In this document: positions 1 through 8,934 of the stretch, piece after piece
Position numbering within the stretch: position 1 is the first letter of the stretch
Layout: each line of letters opens with the position of its first letter
Assembly (NCBI GenBank): GCA_023418705.1
Contig: JAEZYZ010000447.1
Location: 1-64,000, forward strand
From: Pseudomonadota bacterium
GTDB taxonomy: Bacteria > Myxococcota_A > Polyangia > Polyangiales > Polyangiaceae
Direction: 5' to 3'
DNA: 64,000 nt
Made by a program: the position numbers and the translations under genes
Notes under the pieces: generated by a model
Told to the model about the DNA's origin: nothing
The model's database searches: none
What the model saw: only the letters and a program-made list of their open reading frames with translations

Positions 1-12
1 CACCGCCGCCTG

Positions 13-891
13 TTGTCCTTGACGCGCGCGCACCGCGGCGCGAGGCCTTCGGGAGGGGCGGCCGCGGCCGCCCTGACGTTGAGCACCGCGTGCGCTGCCG
101 CCCCTGCAGATGGCGGCGCTGCCGCCCCGCGCGGCGTGCGCGGGCTGGTCCCGGCGACCTCCCGGGCCTCCGCGCACGCGGCAACCAGCGACCAACGACG
201 CCCGCGGCGCCAGGCCGCCGAGGCCCACCCCATGAGCGCGCTGCGCGCGCGCGACGCGAGGGCGGCTGCCGGCGCGAACGCCCAGGCGGACAACGAGCCC
301 GAGGATCCCGCCGTGGTGTCCCCTCGGCCCAGTGAGCGTCCACCGCCCGCGCTGCCGTCCGAGACGACCGTGTTGCACATCGGCGATTCCTTCGCCGGCG
401 CCCTCGGGTTGCCCCTCGGGCGGCGCTTGAAAGGCGCCGGTTCGAAGAGCGTGCTGCACTTCAAGACCGCCAGCTTCATCCCCAACTGGGCCCACAGCAA
501 GGAGCTCAGGCTGTGGCTCTTGCGCTATCAGCCCGACCTCGTCTTGATCACCCTCGGGGCGAACGAAATCGAAATCGTCGAGCCCGAGCAACGGGCGAAA
601 CCCGTTCGCCGCCTGGTGCAAGCGCTCGAGGGGCGCCCGTGCGTCTGGGTGGGGCCCCCGCTTTGGACGGACGACACGCGGCTGATGGACGTGATCCGCG
701 ACAACGTCAGCCCCTGTCGCTTCTTGGATTCGACGCGGCTCGTCCCCGATCTCGAGCGCATGTCGGATGGAATCCACCCGACGCTCGAAGCGCGCGAACG
801 CTGGGCGGACGCGGTGGTCGATTGGTTGCGGCGTGAGCGCCTCCCAAACGCCGCGCGCCCTTGGGACTTCCGGCCGGCCGCCTCACCGTGA
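13..891 (+). CDS. SGNH/GDSL-type hydrolase, probable lipoprotein
   Basis: The protein has the SGNH-hydrolase signature blocks. Block I is HIGDSF at about 122-127, with the Ser nucleophile at about 126. A block III-like LGANE lies at about 181-185, and block V, SDGIHPT, at about 251-257 supplies the Asp/His pair. The N-terminus has a hydrophobic stretch ending in LSTAC (Cys about 27), a plausible lipobox, followed by a long low-complexity Ala/Pro/Arg linker to about residue 115. It is therefore probably a surface-anchored esterase or acyl-hydrolase; the substrate is unknown. The TTG start at 13 is only the first possible one. The frame is open to the left edge, so the gene may begin outside the window. 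A strong hairpin terminator follows at 1047-1090. Confidence 0.72.
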   Translation: MSLTRAHRGARPSGGAAAAALTLSTACAAAPADGGAAAPRGVRGLVPATSRASAHAATSDQRRPRRQAAEAHPMSALRARDARAAAGANAQADNEPEDPAVVSPRPSERPPPALPSETTVLHIGDSFAGALGLPLGRRLKGAGSKSVLHFKTASFIPNWAHSKELRLWLLRYQPDLVLITLGANEIEIVEPEQRAKPVRRLVQALEGRPCVWVGPPLWTDDTRLMDVIRDNVSPCRFLDSTRLVPDLERMSDGIHPTLEARERWADAVVDWLRRERLPNAARPWDFRPAASP

Positions 892-1046
892 CGCCCGCAC
901 GGCGTTGAAGCATGAAAATGGGGCGGGCGCGGGAGGGGCGAGACGTCAGATTTTCGGCGCCGCAGAGTTTGCAATCCGTGCCGAGTGAGCTAGCTTGCGC
1001 CGTGGACGGAACGGTCAACCCCTCCCACCTCCGTCCATCTTAGCTG

Positions 1047-1090
1047 CGCCCCCCGCCGATCAATCCCCCGGCGGGGGGCGTGTTTATTTG
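1047..1090 (+). terminator. Intrinsic terminator after the SGNH gene
   Basis: A perfect 12-bp GC stem (1047-1058 pairing with 1069-1080) with a 10-base loop is followed by the T-rich tract TGTTTATTTG. It lies about 155 bases after the SGNH-hydrolase stop, in an otherwise gene-free gap (892-1225). Confidence 0.7.
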
Positions 1091-1225
1091 TCCGTAGGGA
1101 AGCTCGAGGGGCAGGGGAGCGCCGCCGGTCTGGCCGACGCGGCTTTGGGCTCGTCAACCCTGCGTGGCCTGGCCATCGCAACAAGCCGGTTGCGCGGACT
1201 ATGCGCCCGGATGCATAGTAGAGCC

Positions 1226-1399
1226 ATGTCTGACTCCGCCCGCGCCTCTGGTCGCGAGCGCCTCTACCGGTTCCCCGAGGAACTCACGGCGGAGGAGCTC
1301 GAGCAGATGGATCGCGTGCTGGACGTTGACGGCGAAGCTTACTTGCGCTGGCTGGAAACCGGCGAGGGGCCGGACCCGTGCGGCGGGTCCTCCGGCTGA
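1226..1399 (+). CDS. Small acidic protein, possible antitoxin of a TA-like pair
   Basis: This 57-residue acidic reading frame starts at ATG 1226 and contains a helical, charged segment (FPEELTAEELEQMDRVLD). It is followed by, and overlaps by 22 bases, a second small basic frame. Two tiny genes with overlapping ends, the first acidic and the second basic, are typical of type II antitoxin-toxin order. No named antitoxin DNA-binding fold is recognisable, so the assignment rests on size, charge and arrangement. The pair sits beside mobile-element debris and a tRNA, a usual place for such modules. It could also be an unrelated small conserved protein. Confidence 0.4.
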   Translation: MSDSARASGRERLYRFPEELTAEELEQMDRVLDVDGEAYLRWLETGEGPDPCGGSSG

Positions 1400-1659
1400 C
1401 GCAGCAGTTTCACCACGCAGCCCGTCGCGTCGCTCCCGCCGGCACTACGGCCGCGCAAGCGCTGGCTGCAACCCTGGCGCGGCTGACGGTTGGCGAGCTA
1501 CCGGGTCCGTTCGACGCACCAACGTTGGTCCCGCCGAGTCGGCGCTGCTGGTTTCGCCGGGTGCCCAACTGCAATCTCTGGGTGTTCTACACGTTCGGCG
1601 AGGACGCAGTAGTGATCCGGCACATCGTTTCGAGCCCACCCGTTCCGCTCGACGACTGA
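1378..1659 (+). CDS. Small basic protein, weakly RelE/ParE-like (possible toxin)
   Basis: This 93-residue frame starts at GTG 1378, inside the preceding small gene. The C-terminal half reads WFRRVPNCNLWVFYTF then GEDAVVIRHI. That resembles the closing beta-hairpin of RelE/ParE toxins, where a basic strand is followed by an aromatic-rich strand and a hydrophobic strand. The N-terminal half is a basic, alanine-rich helical region. The likeness is weak and no catalytic residues can be placed, so toxin function is inferred from the arrangement with the acidic gene upstream. The next DNA is decayed mobile-element sequence. Confidence 0.4.
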   Translation: MRRVLRLTQQFHHAARRVAPAGTTAAQALAATLARLTVGELPGPFDAPTLVPPSRRCWFRRVPNCNLWVFYTFGEDAVVIRHIVSSPPVPLDD

Positions 1660-1687
1660 GCATCTCCAGCGCCGGAGGGCCCCGCTG

Positions 1688-2090
1688 ATGGCGCTCCGTG
1701 CCGGCCACGGCAAGGGCGCTGGCGTGCCCCGGATCGAGGTTCTGCCCGCCGATGAGCTGCCCTTGGGTGCGCAGGCGCCCGAGCAGGCGACGGGCAGGGC
1801 CGAGCGCAGGCCCGATGGCACGTTCGCGCCCGGGGCCCGCACAGAGCCAGAGCGGCCGCTCGTGGGCGGGAGCAACGCGCCTGGCGCGCCGGATGGGCCT
1901 GACGCAGCTCGACGCCGATCCGGCCTTCGCGCCGTACAAGCGCGCCGCCGCGGACTTCCGGCGGGCTCAGGTCATTGGCGCTGGCGCGGTCGGTCGGCGC
2001 GGCCACTGCGGCCCAGCACCAGCAAGCATCATCGCCTCGGCAGCGGCGACCCGCACCGGCGAGTCGCTCAGCGACCAGCGGCAGCACCTC
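1688..2090 (+). pseudogene. Frameshifted remnant of a mobile-element-associated ORF
   Basis: Protein-like fragments appear in order but in different frames. In one frame are IEVLPADELPLG and RPDGTFAPG (about 1730-1830). In another are MGLTQLDADPAFAPYKRA followed by DFRRAQ (about 1893-1970) and CGPAPASIIASAA (about 2005-2045). The pieces resemble a single protein of the kind I recall beside recombinases in myxobacterial genomes, broken by at least one frameshift. That recollection is not a search result. No intact start-to-stop frame covers the pieces. The sequence lies directly before a recombinase tail and a tRNA, which supports a decayed integrated element. Confidence 0.45.
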
Positions 2091-2106
2091 GAGCTCGTCG
2101 GCGCCG

Positions 2107-2334
2107 AGCGACGACGCGCGGCACATCCAGGCGGCGGCGGGCCACCGGCACTACTCGACGACCGAGGGCTACGTGCGGGAGGCCCAGGTGTTCCGCGGCC
2201 GTGTCGGCGAGCCATTCCCCGCGCTTCCGGCGGCGCTGCTCGGGGCAATCGATCACCTGAATCGATCACCGAGCTCGCAAGTGCCTGAAATCGTTGTGAC
2301 CCCAGCGGGAATCGAACCCGCGTTACCGGCGTGA
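2107..2334 (+). pseudogene. C-terminal remnant of a tyrosine recombinase (integrase)
   Basis: The frame from 2107 encodes DDARHIQAAAGHRHYSTTEG followed by YVREA. This matches the end of a phage-type tyrosine recombinase: the second catalytic His in the GH box and the nucleophilic Tyr in the TTEGY context. The rest of the catalytic domain is missing upstream, so this is a fragment of about 75 codons and cannot be active. It reads on into the 3' half of the oppositely oriented tRNA-Glu gene, where the tRNA sequence is translated as VTPAGIEPAL, and stops at 2334. Recombinase genes ending at or inside a tRNA are typical of elements that integrate into the tRNA 3' end. Confidence 0.7.
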
Positions 2335-2368
2335 GAGGCCGATGTCCTAACCGCTAGACGATGGGGCC
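2297..2368 (-). tRNA. tRNA-Glu (anticodon CTC)
   Basis: The minus strand folds as a tRNA. The 7-bp acceptor pairs GGCCCCA with TGGGGTC (one G-U), discriminator A. The anticodon loop CTCTCAC gives CTC, and the T-arm contains GGTTCGAATCC. No CCA is encoded. It is downstream of tRNA-Gln on the same strand; a small hairpin (GACCCGAG/CTCGGGTC) lies between them and may be a processing or terminator structure. Its 3' end abuts a recombinase remnant, marking it as a probable former integration site. Confidence 0.95.
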
Positions 2369-2402
2369 AGTGACCCGAGTTCTGGCTCTCGGGTCGATGT
2401 AG

Positions 2403-2473
2403 CTGGGGGACTAGGATTCGAACCTAGATAACAAGAACCAGAATCTTGCGTCCTGCCATTAGACGATCCCCCA
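2403..2473 (-). tRNA. tRNA-Gln (anticodon CTG)
   Basis: The minus strand has the acceptor pair TGGGGGA/TCCCCCA with discriminator G. The anticodon stem CAAGA/TCTTG encloses the loop TTCTGGT (anticodon CTG), and the T-arm is CTAGG-TTCGAAT-CCTAG. It is the first gene of a two-tRNA transcription unit with tRNA-Glu and has a good promoter immediately upstream (2485-2513). Confidence 0.95.
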
Positions 2474-2484
2474 ATCCGACCGAC

Positions 2485-2513
2485 AACTTAGCGGTCGGGG
2501 GGGCGCCGTTCAA
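2485..2513 (-). promoter_or_regulatory. Promoter of the tRNA-Gln/tRNA-Glu unit
   Basis: On the minus strand, TTGAAC (2508-2513) and TAAGTT (2485-2490) are separated by exactly 17 bases. The likely start point is a few bases before the tRNA-Gln 5' end at 2473. This fits a primary-sigma promoter for the tRNA unit. Confidence 0.6.
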
Positions 2514-2645
2514 GCCCTGGCGAAGCCCTGGCTCGTCCGATGCCGCCCGGTGCCGAGGCAGCTCGGCGAGGGGGCCGGGTAACTATCGCCATTCGGACCG
2601 CAATGCAAGGGGATCGATCGCATGGATTTTAGAACGGTCCGGGAC

Positions 2646-2673
2646 TTGACCTTCGGGCCGGCTTGCCTATTGT
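2646..2673 (+). promoter_or_regulatory. Primary-sigma promoter of groEL
   Basis: TTGACC (2646-2651) and TATTGT (2668-2673) are separated by 16 bases, about 67 bases before the groEL ATG. The implied leader of about 60 bases ends in a good ribosome-binding site (AGGAGG). I do not see a CIRCE inverted repeat here, so HrcA control is not supported. Confidence 0.5.
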
Positions 2674-2740
2674 GCCGCGCGGAAGCTTTGCAGCGCGCGC
2701 CGCGTCGGCGGCGGCGCGCTGCTCCGCCCAGGAGGACCTG

Positions 2741-4426
<1,686 letters not shown>

Positions 4427-4568
4427 GCCGCCCCTGGCGCGCCGCGACAGCCGGTGTTCCGGGATCGGGGCACCGGCTGACCTGCGCCGGGTCCAATCCG
4501 TGCCCGAAGGGCCGCGGCGCACTACACTCTGGATACCGGCACATTCGCGTGCGCCGCCCTTCTACTGC

Positions 4569-5339
4569 ATGGAACTCAAGGTCTTGGGATGCCACGGCGG
4601 TGAGACCCCGAGGCACCGCACCTCTGCATTCTTGCTCGATGACGTGCTCGCCATCGACGCCGGTGCGCTCACCCGCACCCTCGACCTGCCCGAGCAGTTC
4701 GCGCTAGAGGCCTGCGTGATCAGCCACGCGCATCTCGACCACGTGCGCGATCTGGCGACGGTCTCCGACAACCGCTGCCAGGCCGGCTGCGCACCGCTGG
4801 TCGTGGCGGCCACGGCCGGGACGCTGCAAGCGCTGGGGGACCACTTCTTCAATGATCGCTTGTGGCCCGATTTTCGGCGTATTCCGAGCCCCGCCCACCC
4901 GACCGTGCGGTTCGTCGAGCTCGAGCCCGAGCGCCCGATCGAGCTGTCGGGCTTCGAGATCCGCGCCGTGCTCGTGAACCACACCGTCGAGTCCTCTGGG
5001 TTCGTGGTGCGCGCCGCCGACGGGAGCAGCCTCGCCTATAGCGGCGACACCGGCCCAACCGAGCGGCTCTGGCAGATCTTGAACGCAGAGCGCGACCTGC
5101 GGGCCCTGCTCATGGAGGTGAGCTATCCGAACGCCGAGCAGGACCTTGCCACGATCAGCGGTCACCATACCCCGAAGACTTTGGTCGAAGACTTGCGCAA
5201 GCTGCGCGGAGCCGACCACCTGCCGACGCTGCTCTATCACCTCAAGCCGGCTCACCAGGCCGCGATCGAGCGGGAGTGCGCGGCGCTCTCGGACGTCAAC
5301 CTCACGGTGCTGAACCTCGGCGACCAGTTCGTGCTCTGA
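4569..5339 (+). CDS. MBL-fold metallo-hydrolase, class II cyclic-nucleotide phosphodiesterase-like
   Basis: The 256-residue protein has a metallo-beta-lactamase fold signature: HAHLDH at 53-58, His138 in LVNHT, Asp160 in SGDTGP, GHHT at 198-201 and a C-terminal YHLKPAH. These residues would hold two metal ions. The HxHLDH context followed by a serine-rich segment resembles class II 3',5'-cyclic-nucleotide phosphodiesterases, and the lack of a signal peptide suggests a cytoplasmic enzyme. The exact substrate (cyclic nucleotide or another phosphoester) cannot be fixed from sequence. It follows groEL by 142 bases and is probably transcribed separately. Confidence 0.75.
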   Translation: MELKVLGCHGGETPRHRTSAFLLDDVLAIDAGALTRTLDLPEQFALEACVISHAHLDHVRDLATVSDNRCQAGCAPLVVAATAGTLQALGDHFFNDRLWPDFRRIPSPAHPTVRFVELEPERPIELSGFEIRAVLVNHTVESSGFVVRAADGSSLAYSGDTGPTERLWQILNAERDLRALLMEVSYPNAEQDLATISGHHTPKTLVEDLRKLRGADHLPTLLYHLKPAHQAAIERECAALSDVNLTVLNLGDQFVL

Positions 5340-5485
5340 CCGGGGGCTCCGGTCCCGGAACGGCTGCTCGAGAAGGCCTTCGCTGGCCGCCTTCGAGCCG
5401 GGCGCTGCAGGGGTTTCGGCAGGGCAGGGGGGTTGCGCTAAACTGCTGCTCAGCCCGGCCCGGGTGCCGAAAGTCCGCACGTCCC

Positions 5486-6130
5486 ATGCTCCGTATGACA
5501 GCAGTGTCAGAGCTCATGCACCGCGCCCCTGTGTCGGGGGCCTCGACGCGGGCCGATTCCGCGCGCCCAAGCCGCCGAACGCTGAGGAATCTCGCAGCGT
5601 TGACGCGCTTGGCACGCTCAGTGCTGTGCACCGCTCCCGTGGCCTTCCTCTCCGGGTGCTTGCTCTCCGATCCGCCGGATCTCGAACAGAGCGAGCGAAT
5701 CGGACCCATCTTCAACCTCGCACAAGCGACGCCGGTGCCGACCGAGGTGCTGCACCTGGATGCCGACCAGGAGCGGCAGAGCTTCAACCTCCCATTCCGC
5801 TCCGAGGATGGACCCGACGGACTCCAGATGTTGGTGTACCTGGACTACCGGCCCGGCACACTCCCGTTCGATTCGCGTTTCATCCAGCCGTCCACCTTCG
5901 ATCAGCCGCGGAGCCTTTCCTACGAGTGGCTGATCGACGTCGTCCCTGGGTGCCACTCGCTCACGTTCATCCTGTCAGCCCCCTCCAATTTCGCCAATCT
6001 GATCCCGACCGCCGCCGCCGTCGACCGAGGTGAGGTGGCGACCGCGACCTGGTGGATCAGCTACGGCAACGATCCGACGGATCCGATCACCCTTGCGGAG
6101 TGTCCCGGCTCCCGAGTGAGTGCGCCATGA
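5486..6130 (+). CDS. Predicted lipoprotein of unknown function
   Basis: A hydrophobic segment ending FLSGC (Cys about 58 from this start) is a good lipobox, so the mature protein of about 157 residues is probably outer-membrane anchored. The N-terminal region before the signal is unusually long if ATG 5486 is used. Translation may start further in, for example at ATG 5516 or a TTG near 5600. No enzymatic motif is visible. The stop codon overlaps the start of the next lipoprotein gene (ATGA), so the two are translationally coupled and their products probably act together. Confidence 0.65.
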   Translation: MLRMTAVSELMHRAPVSGASTRADSARPSRRTLRNLAALTRLARSVLCTAPVAFLSGCLLSDPPDLEQSERIGPIFNLAQATPVPTEVLHLDADQERQSFNLPFRSEDGPDGLQMLVYLDYRPGTLPFDSRFIQPSTFDQPRSLSYEWLIDVVPGCHSLTFILSAPSNFANLIPTAAAVDRGEVATATWWISYGNDPTDPITLAECPGSRVSAP

Positions 6131-7905
6131 GACTGCCGGCCACCGCGATCGTCGCCGTGTCGCTCGCTGCCTGCTCGGTCAGCATGAGCAGCCGGGAGCA
6201 ACTCGAGGGCACGCGCAATAGCTGCGAACATGACGCCGAGTGCGGGGAAGGGCGCTGCAGCGCCGGCACCTGCACGGCCCCAAGCACCACGTTCGCCCAG
6301 GTGCTGCTCGAGGTCGTCCCGTCCGCCAGCTCTGCCGTATACACCGGCGTCCAGTTCTTGCAGGATTTGACCGTGCCCGCACAGGGGCCGCTCGACGTGC
6401 CGCTCGGCCCGCTCGCGGTGGTCGAGGGCGAAGTGCGGCTCGACGAGATGGCGCCATCGACGTGTCCTCAGCGCGTTCCGGCGACCGTCACGTTCGTGCC
6501 CACACGCCGGCTGCTCGGGCTTTCGTCGTACAGCTACAGCGCCCAGACCGACGGCAACCACCGGTTTAGCCTCGAGCTACCCGCCGGCGATTACAACATC
6601 TACGCGCGGCCGGCGCCGACCGAGTCGAGCGACTGTGTAGCGGTCCCGCAGCTTTACCGCAACCAGACCATCGGTGCCGCCCGTGTGGAGCTCATGCTGA
6701 CGCAGGCGCCCCCGTCGAAGCTCGACATCACCATCGAATGGCGGCCCGACCAGACGCAGTCGCTCGACGGGTGGACGCTGGACATCATCGACCGAACCAC
6801 GTCGAAGGTCCTCTCCAACGAGGTGCTGCTCGGCAGTCCGATCGAGGACGAGGATCTACTCAAGTACTCGGCCGAGCTGCGCTACGCCCCAGTGGTGGGA
6901 GATCCGAACGACGTCACGGGACAGGAGCTCGTTCGGCTGCGCCCCCCCGAAGACACCGTGGCGCCCACCTTCTTGATGGTGCGCGAGGGGCTCGAAATCT
7001 TTAGCGTCGGAGAAGCCGTTGTCGGGCAGCTGAAGGCCCTGCCGCCGCCGGTGGAGGTCGAATGGGTCGTCGATACCGCGGAGGAGGAGGGAGACATCGA
7101 GCCCGTACCCGCGAACGTGACCCTCTTGGCAACGGAGATCAGCGGGCTCGAGGACGTGGTGCTCGCCTCCTTTCGGCAAGAGGTGACGGCCGACGCCCAG
7201 GGTCGCTTCCGCGCCAGGCTGTTTCCGGGGAAGTACCGCCTGCACGTGGTGCCCCCCGCGGGGTCGGGTCTGGCGGCGGGCGAGAAGGAGGAAGAGATCA
7301 GCGCCGTGGGTGAGTACCAGGCCGGCCGCCACATCTCGCTGCGTCGAGCCGCGCCATTGGTCGGCAGCGCGGTGGTTTCTTGGATGGGGCAGCCCGCGGT
7401 CGGGGCGGACGTGCAGGCCGTGCCGGTGCCGCGCGCCGAACGCTACGACGCATTGCAGACGCAGCTCGGGCAGGAACCCTTCCTTCCGCGAGCGACCGCG
7501 CAACAACTCGGCCCCGATGGTGTGTTCGCGTTGCAGGCGGACCCCGGGCACTTCCATGTGCAGGTGCGGCCATCGCAGCAAAGCGGCCTGCCTTGGTTCG
7601 TGCACCAGGACATCTTCGTTGCCCAGGAAGAAGGGTGCGACGTCGGCCGCATCGATTTGACGTTGCCGAGCGTGCACGACGGGCAGCTGTCGCTGCCAGG
7701 CCAAGGTGCGGCCGATGACCAAGGCTTGCCAAACGCCTTGATCCGCGCCTTCGTCTACGTGGACGTCGAGCGCAACGTCACGAGCGACGCGCGAACCGCA
7801 GCGTCCGTCGTTCAAGTGGGGGAGACCCGCTCGGACGCCGATGGCCGGTTCAGTTTGATGCTCCCGACGGCGATCGGCGACGGACGCAGCTTGTGTCCGC
7901 CCTGA
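6127..7905 (+). CDS. Large lipoprotein with Cys-rich N-terminal motif and regulatory-like beta domains
   Basis: This 592-residue protein starts at ATG 6127, overlapping the previous stop. Its signal ends LAAC (Cys16). Next comes a short cysteine-rich motif, CEHDAECGEGRCSAGTC at about 36-52, of the CxxDxECxxGxC type common in myxobacterial lipoproteins. The rest is rich in beta-strand repeats resembling carboxypeptidase-regulatory-like modules, with recurring patterns such as DADGRFSLMLP and DAQGRFRARLFPG. Such modules are usually structural or ligand-binding. No catalytic site is evident. With the upstream lipoprotein it forms a two-gene unit; a gene-free stretch of 241 bases follows. Confidence 0.7.
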   Translation: MRLPATAIVAVSLAACSVSMSSREQLEGTRNSCEHDAECGEGRCSAGTCTAPSTTFAQVLLEVVPSASSAVYTGVQFLQDLTVPAQGPLDVPLGPLAVVEGEVRLDEMAPSTCPQRVPATVTFVPTRRLLGLSSYSYSAQTDGNHRFSLELPAGDYNIYARPAPTESSDCVAVPQLYRNQTIGAARVELMLTQAPPSKLDITIEWRPDQTQSLDGWTLDIIDRTTSKVLSNEVLLGSPIEDEDLLKYSAELRYAPVVGDPNDVTGQELVRLRPPEDTVAPTFLMVREGLEIFSVGEAVVGQLKALPPPVEVEWVVDTAEEEGDIEPVPANVTLLATEISGLEDVVLASFRQEVTADAQGRFRARLFPGKYRLHVVPPAGSGLAAGEKEEEISAVGEYQAGRHISLRRAAPLVGSAVVSWMGQPAVGADVQAVPVPRAERYDALQTQLGQEPFLPRATAQQLGPDGVFALQADPGHFHVQVRPSQQSGLPWFVHQDIFVAQEEGCDVGRIDLTLPSVHDGQLSLPGQGAADDQGLPNALIRAFVYVDVERNVTSDARTAASVVQVGETRSDADGRFSLMLPTAIGDGRSLCPP

Positions 7906-8146
7906 ACGGGCAGAGCAGGCGCTCGCGCTTCGTCTCGAAGGGGATTGGATCACAGAAACTTGCGCCCAAGTTGCCGGAGACGTGACCGTCGCATGCAGCG
8001 CTCTCCGAATTTTTCGAGCGCTCGCCAAACGCATTGAGCACGATTTTCTGGTGCGAGCTTCCAAGAAGCCCGTGCCAGAATGCGCCGCGCGAAGCGTCGC
8101 CGAAGTTCGATGAGGTTCGAGGGTCGCGATGCTGTGTGGAGGCAAA

Positions 8147-8788
8147 ATGAAGATCTCGAGACATCAATTCTTGAAGACGTCCTTGCTCGCGGGCACGGCG
8201 CTCGGTTTCGGCATTGGCTGCGGCGACGATGAGGCCGATGGCGGCAATGGGACCGGCGGTACCGGTGGCAGCACCGGCGGCTCCGGTGGCAGCACTGGGG
8301 GCTCCGGCGGCAGCACCGGCGGCTCCGGTGGCAGCACCGGCGGTACCGGTGGCAGCACCGGCGGCTCCGGTGGCAGCACCGGCGGCTCCGGTGGCAGCAC
8401 CGGCGGCTCCGGCGGCAGCACCGGCGGCTCCGGCGGCTCGGCTGGCAGCACCGGTGGCTCGGCGGGCGTCGGGCAAGCGGGCTCGGGGGGCGAGGCCGGA
8501 GACCCAGGCGTGGCAGGCGCCGCGGGGCAAGGTGGGGGCGGCAGCTCGAGCTACAGCTGCACCGGCAACGCGACCGGCAGCGGCCACATGCACCAGCTCT
8601 TCATCATGTCCTCCCACCTGGCGGCGACGGGCCCGGTCATGGTGTCCTCCAGCGACGACGGCCATCAGCATCAGGACATCGAGCTCAGCGAGGAGCAGCT
8701 TCAGCAGCTGCGTGACGGCATGCCGGTCGTGGTGCAGACCGACGACCTGCACCCGCACACCTGGATGATCAACTGCATGGTGGAGTGA
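8147..8788 (+). CDS. Exported protein with a Gly-Ser-Thr repeat linker and His-rich C-terminal domain
   Basis: The 213-residue protein starts at ATG 8147 after the ribosome-binding site GGAGG. The N-terminus SRHQFLKTSLLAGTALGFG looks like a twin-arginine signal with Arg-His instead of Arg-Arg; a following GIGCGDD could also serve as a lipobox. Residues about 40-112 are a low-complexity linker of GGSTGGS units. The C-terminal 75 residues have several histidines (SGHMHQLF, DDGHQHQD, LHPHTWMI) and two cysteines, suggesting a small metal-binding or redox domain. The function is unknown. Similar repeat linkers are frequent in myxobacterial surface proteins. Confidence 0.7.
   Translation: MKISRHQFLKTSLLAGTALGFGIGCGDDEADGGNGTGGTGGSTGGSGGSTGGSGGSTGGSGGSTGGTGGSTGGSGGSTGGSGGSTGGSGGSTGGSGGSAGSTGGSAGVGQAGSGGEAGDPGVAGAAGQGGGGSSSYSCTGNATGSGHMHQLFIMSSHLAATGPVMVSSSDDGHQHQDIELSEEQLQQLRDGMPVVVQTDDLHPHTWMINCMVE
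8254..8460 (+). repeat. 21-bp minisatellite encoding GGSTGGS
   Basis: In-frame tandem units of about 21 bases encode Gly-Gly-Ser-Thr-Gly-Gly-Ser, with minor variants (TGGTGG, AGSTGG). The near-identical units are prone to slippage, so linker length may vary between strains. Confidence 0.85.
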
Positions 8789-8896
8789 CCGCCAAGGGAC
8801 GGGACGCCCCTGGTGAAGGGCCGACCATCACCAGGGGCGGACGCCGAAGGCGGCCCCGACGGCTCGTCAGCCTCCGGGCGACCAAGCCTTTCGCTC

Positions 8897-8926
8897 TTGC
8901 GCACCCTTCACGCGAGCGACTAGCAT
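8897..8926 (+). promoter_or_regulatory. Promoter adjacent to the start codon (leaderless type)
   Basis: TTGCGC (8897-8902) and TAGCAT (8921-8926) are separated by 18 bases, and the -10 ends 8 bases before the GTG at 8935. Transcription would start at or next to the start codon. No Shine-Dalgarno sequence is present. Confidence 0.45.
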
Positions 8927-8934
8927 CCGCGCCC

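Noticed and set aside
2371..2396. Hairpin between the two tRNA genes as a terminator
   Set aside because: The 8-bp stem lacks a T-run on the relevant strand and both tRNAs share one promoter; a processing element is as likely, so it is noted only in the tRNA entry.
8254..8460. Possible CRISPR-like array
   Set aside because: The units are contiguous 21-base coding repeats with no spacers.
8214..8768. Alanine/proline repeat frame inside the Gly-Ser-Thr repeat gene
   Set aside because: It is the same minisatellite read in another frame; the sense frame has a ribosome-binding site, signal peptide and a non-repetitive C-terminal domain.
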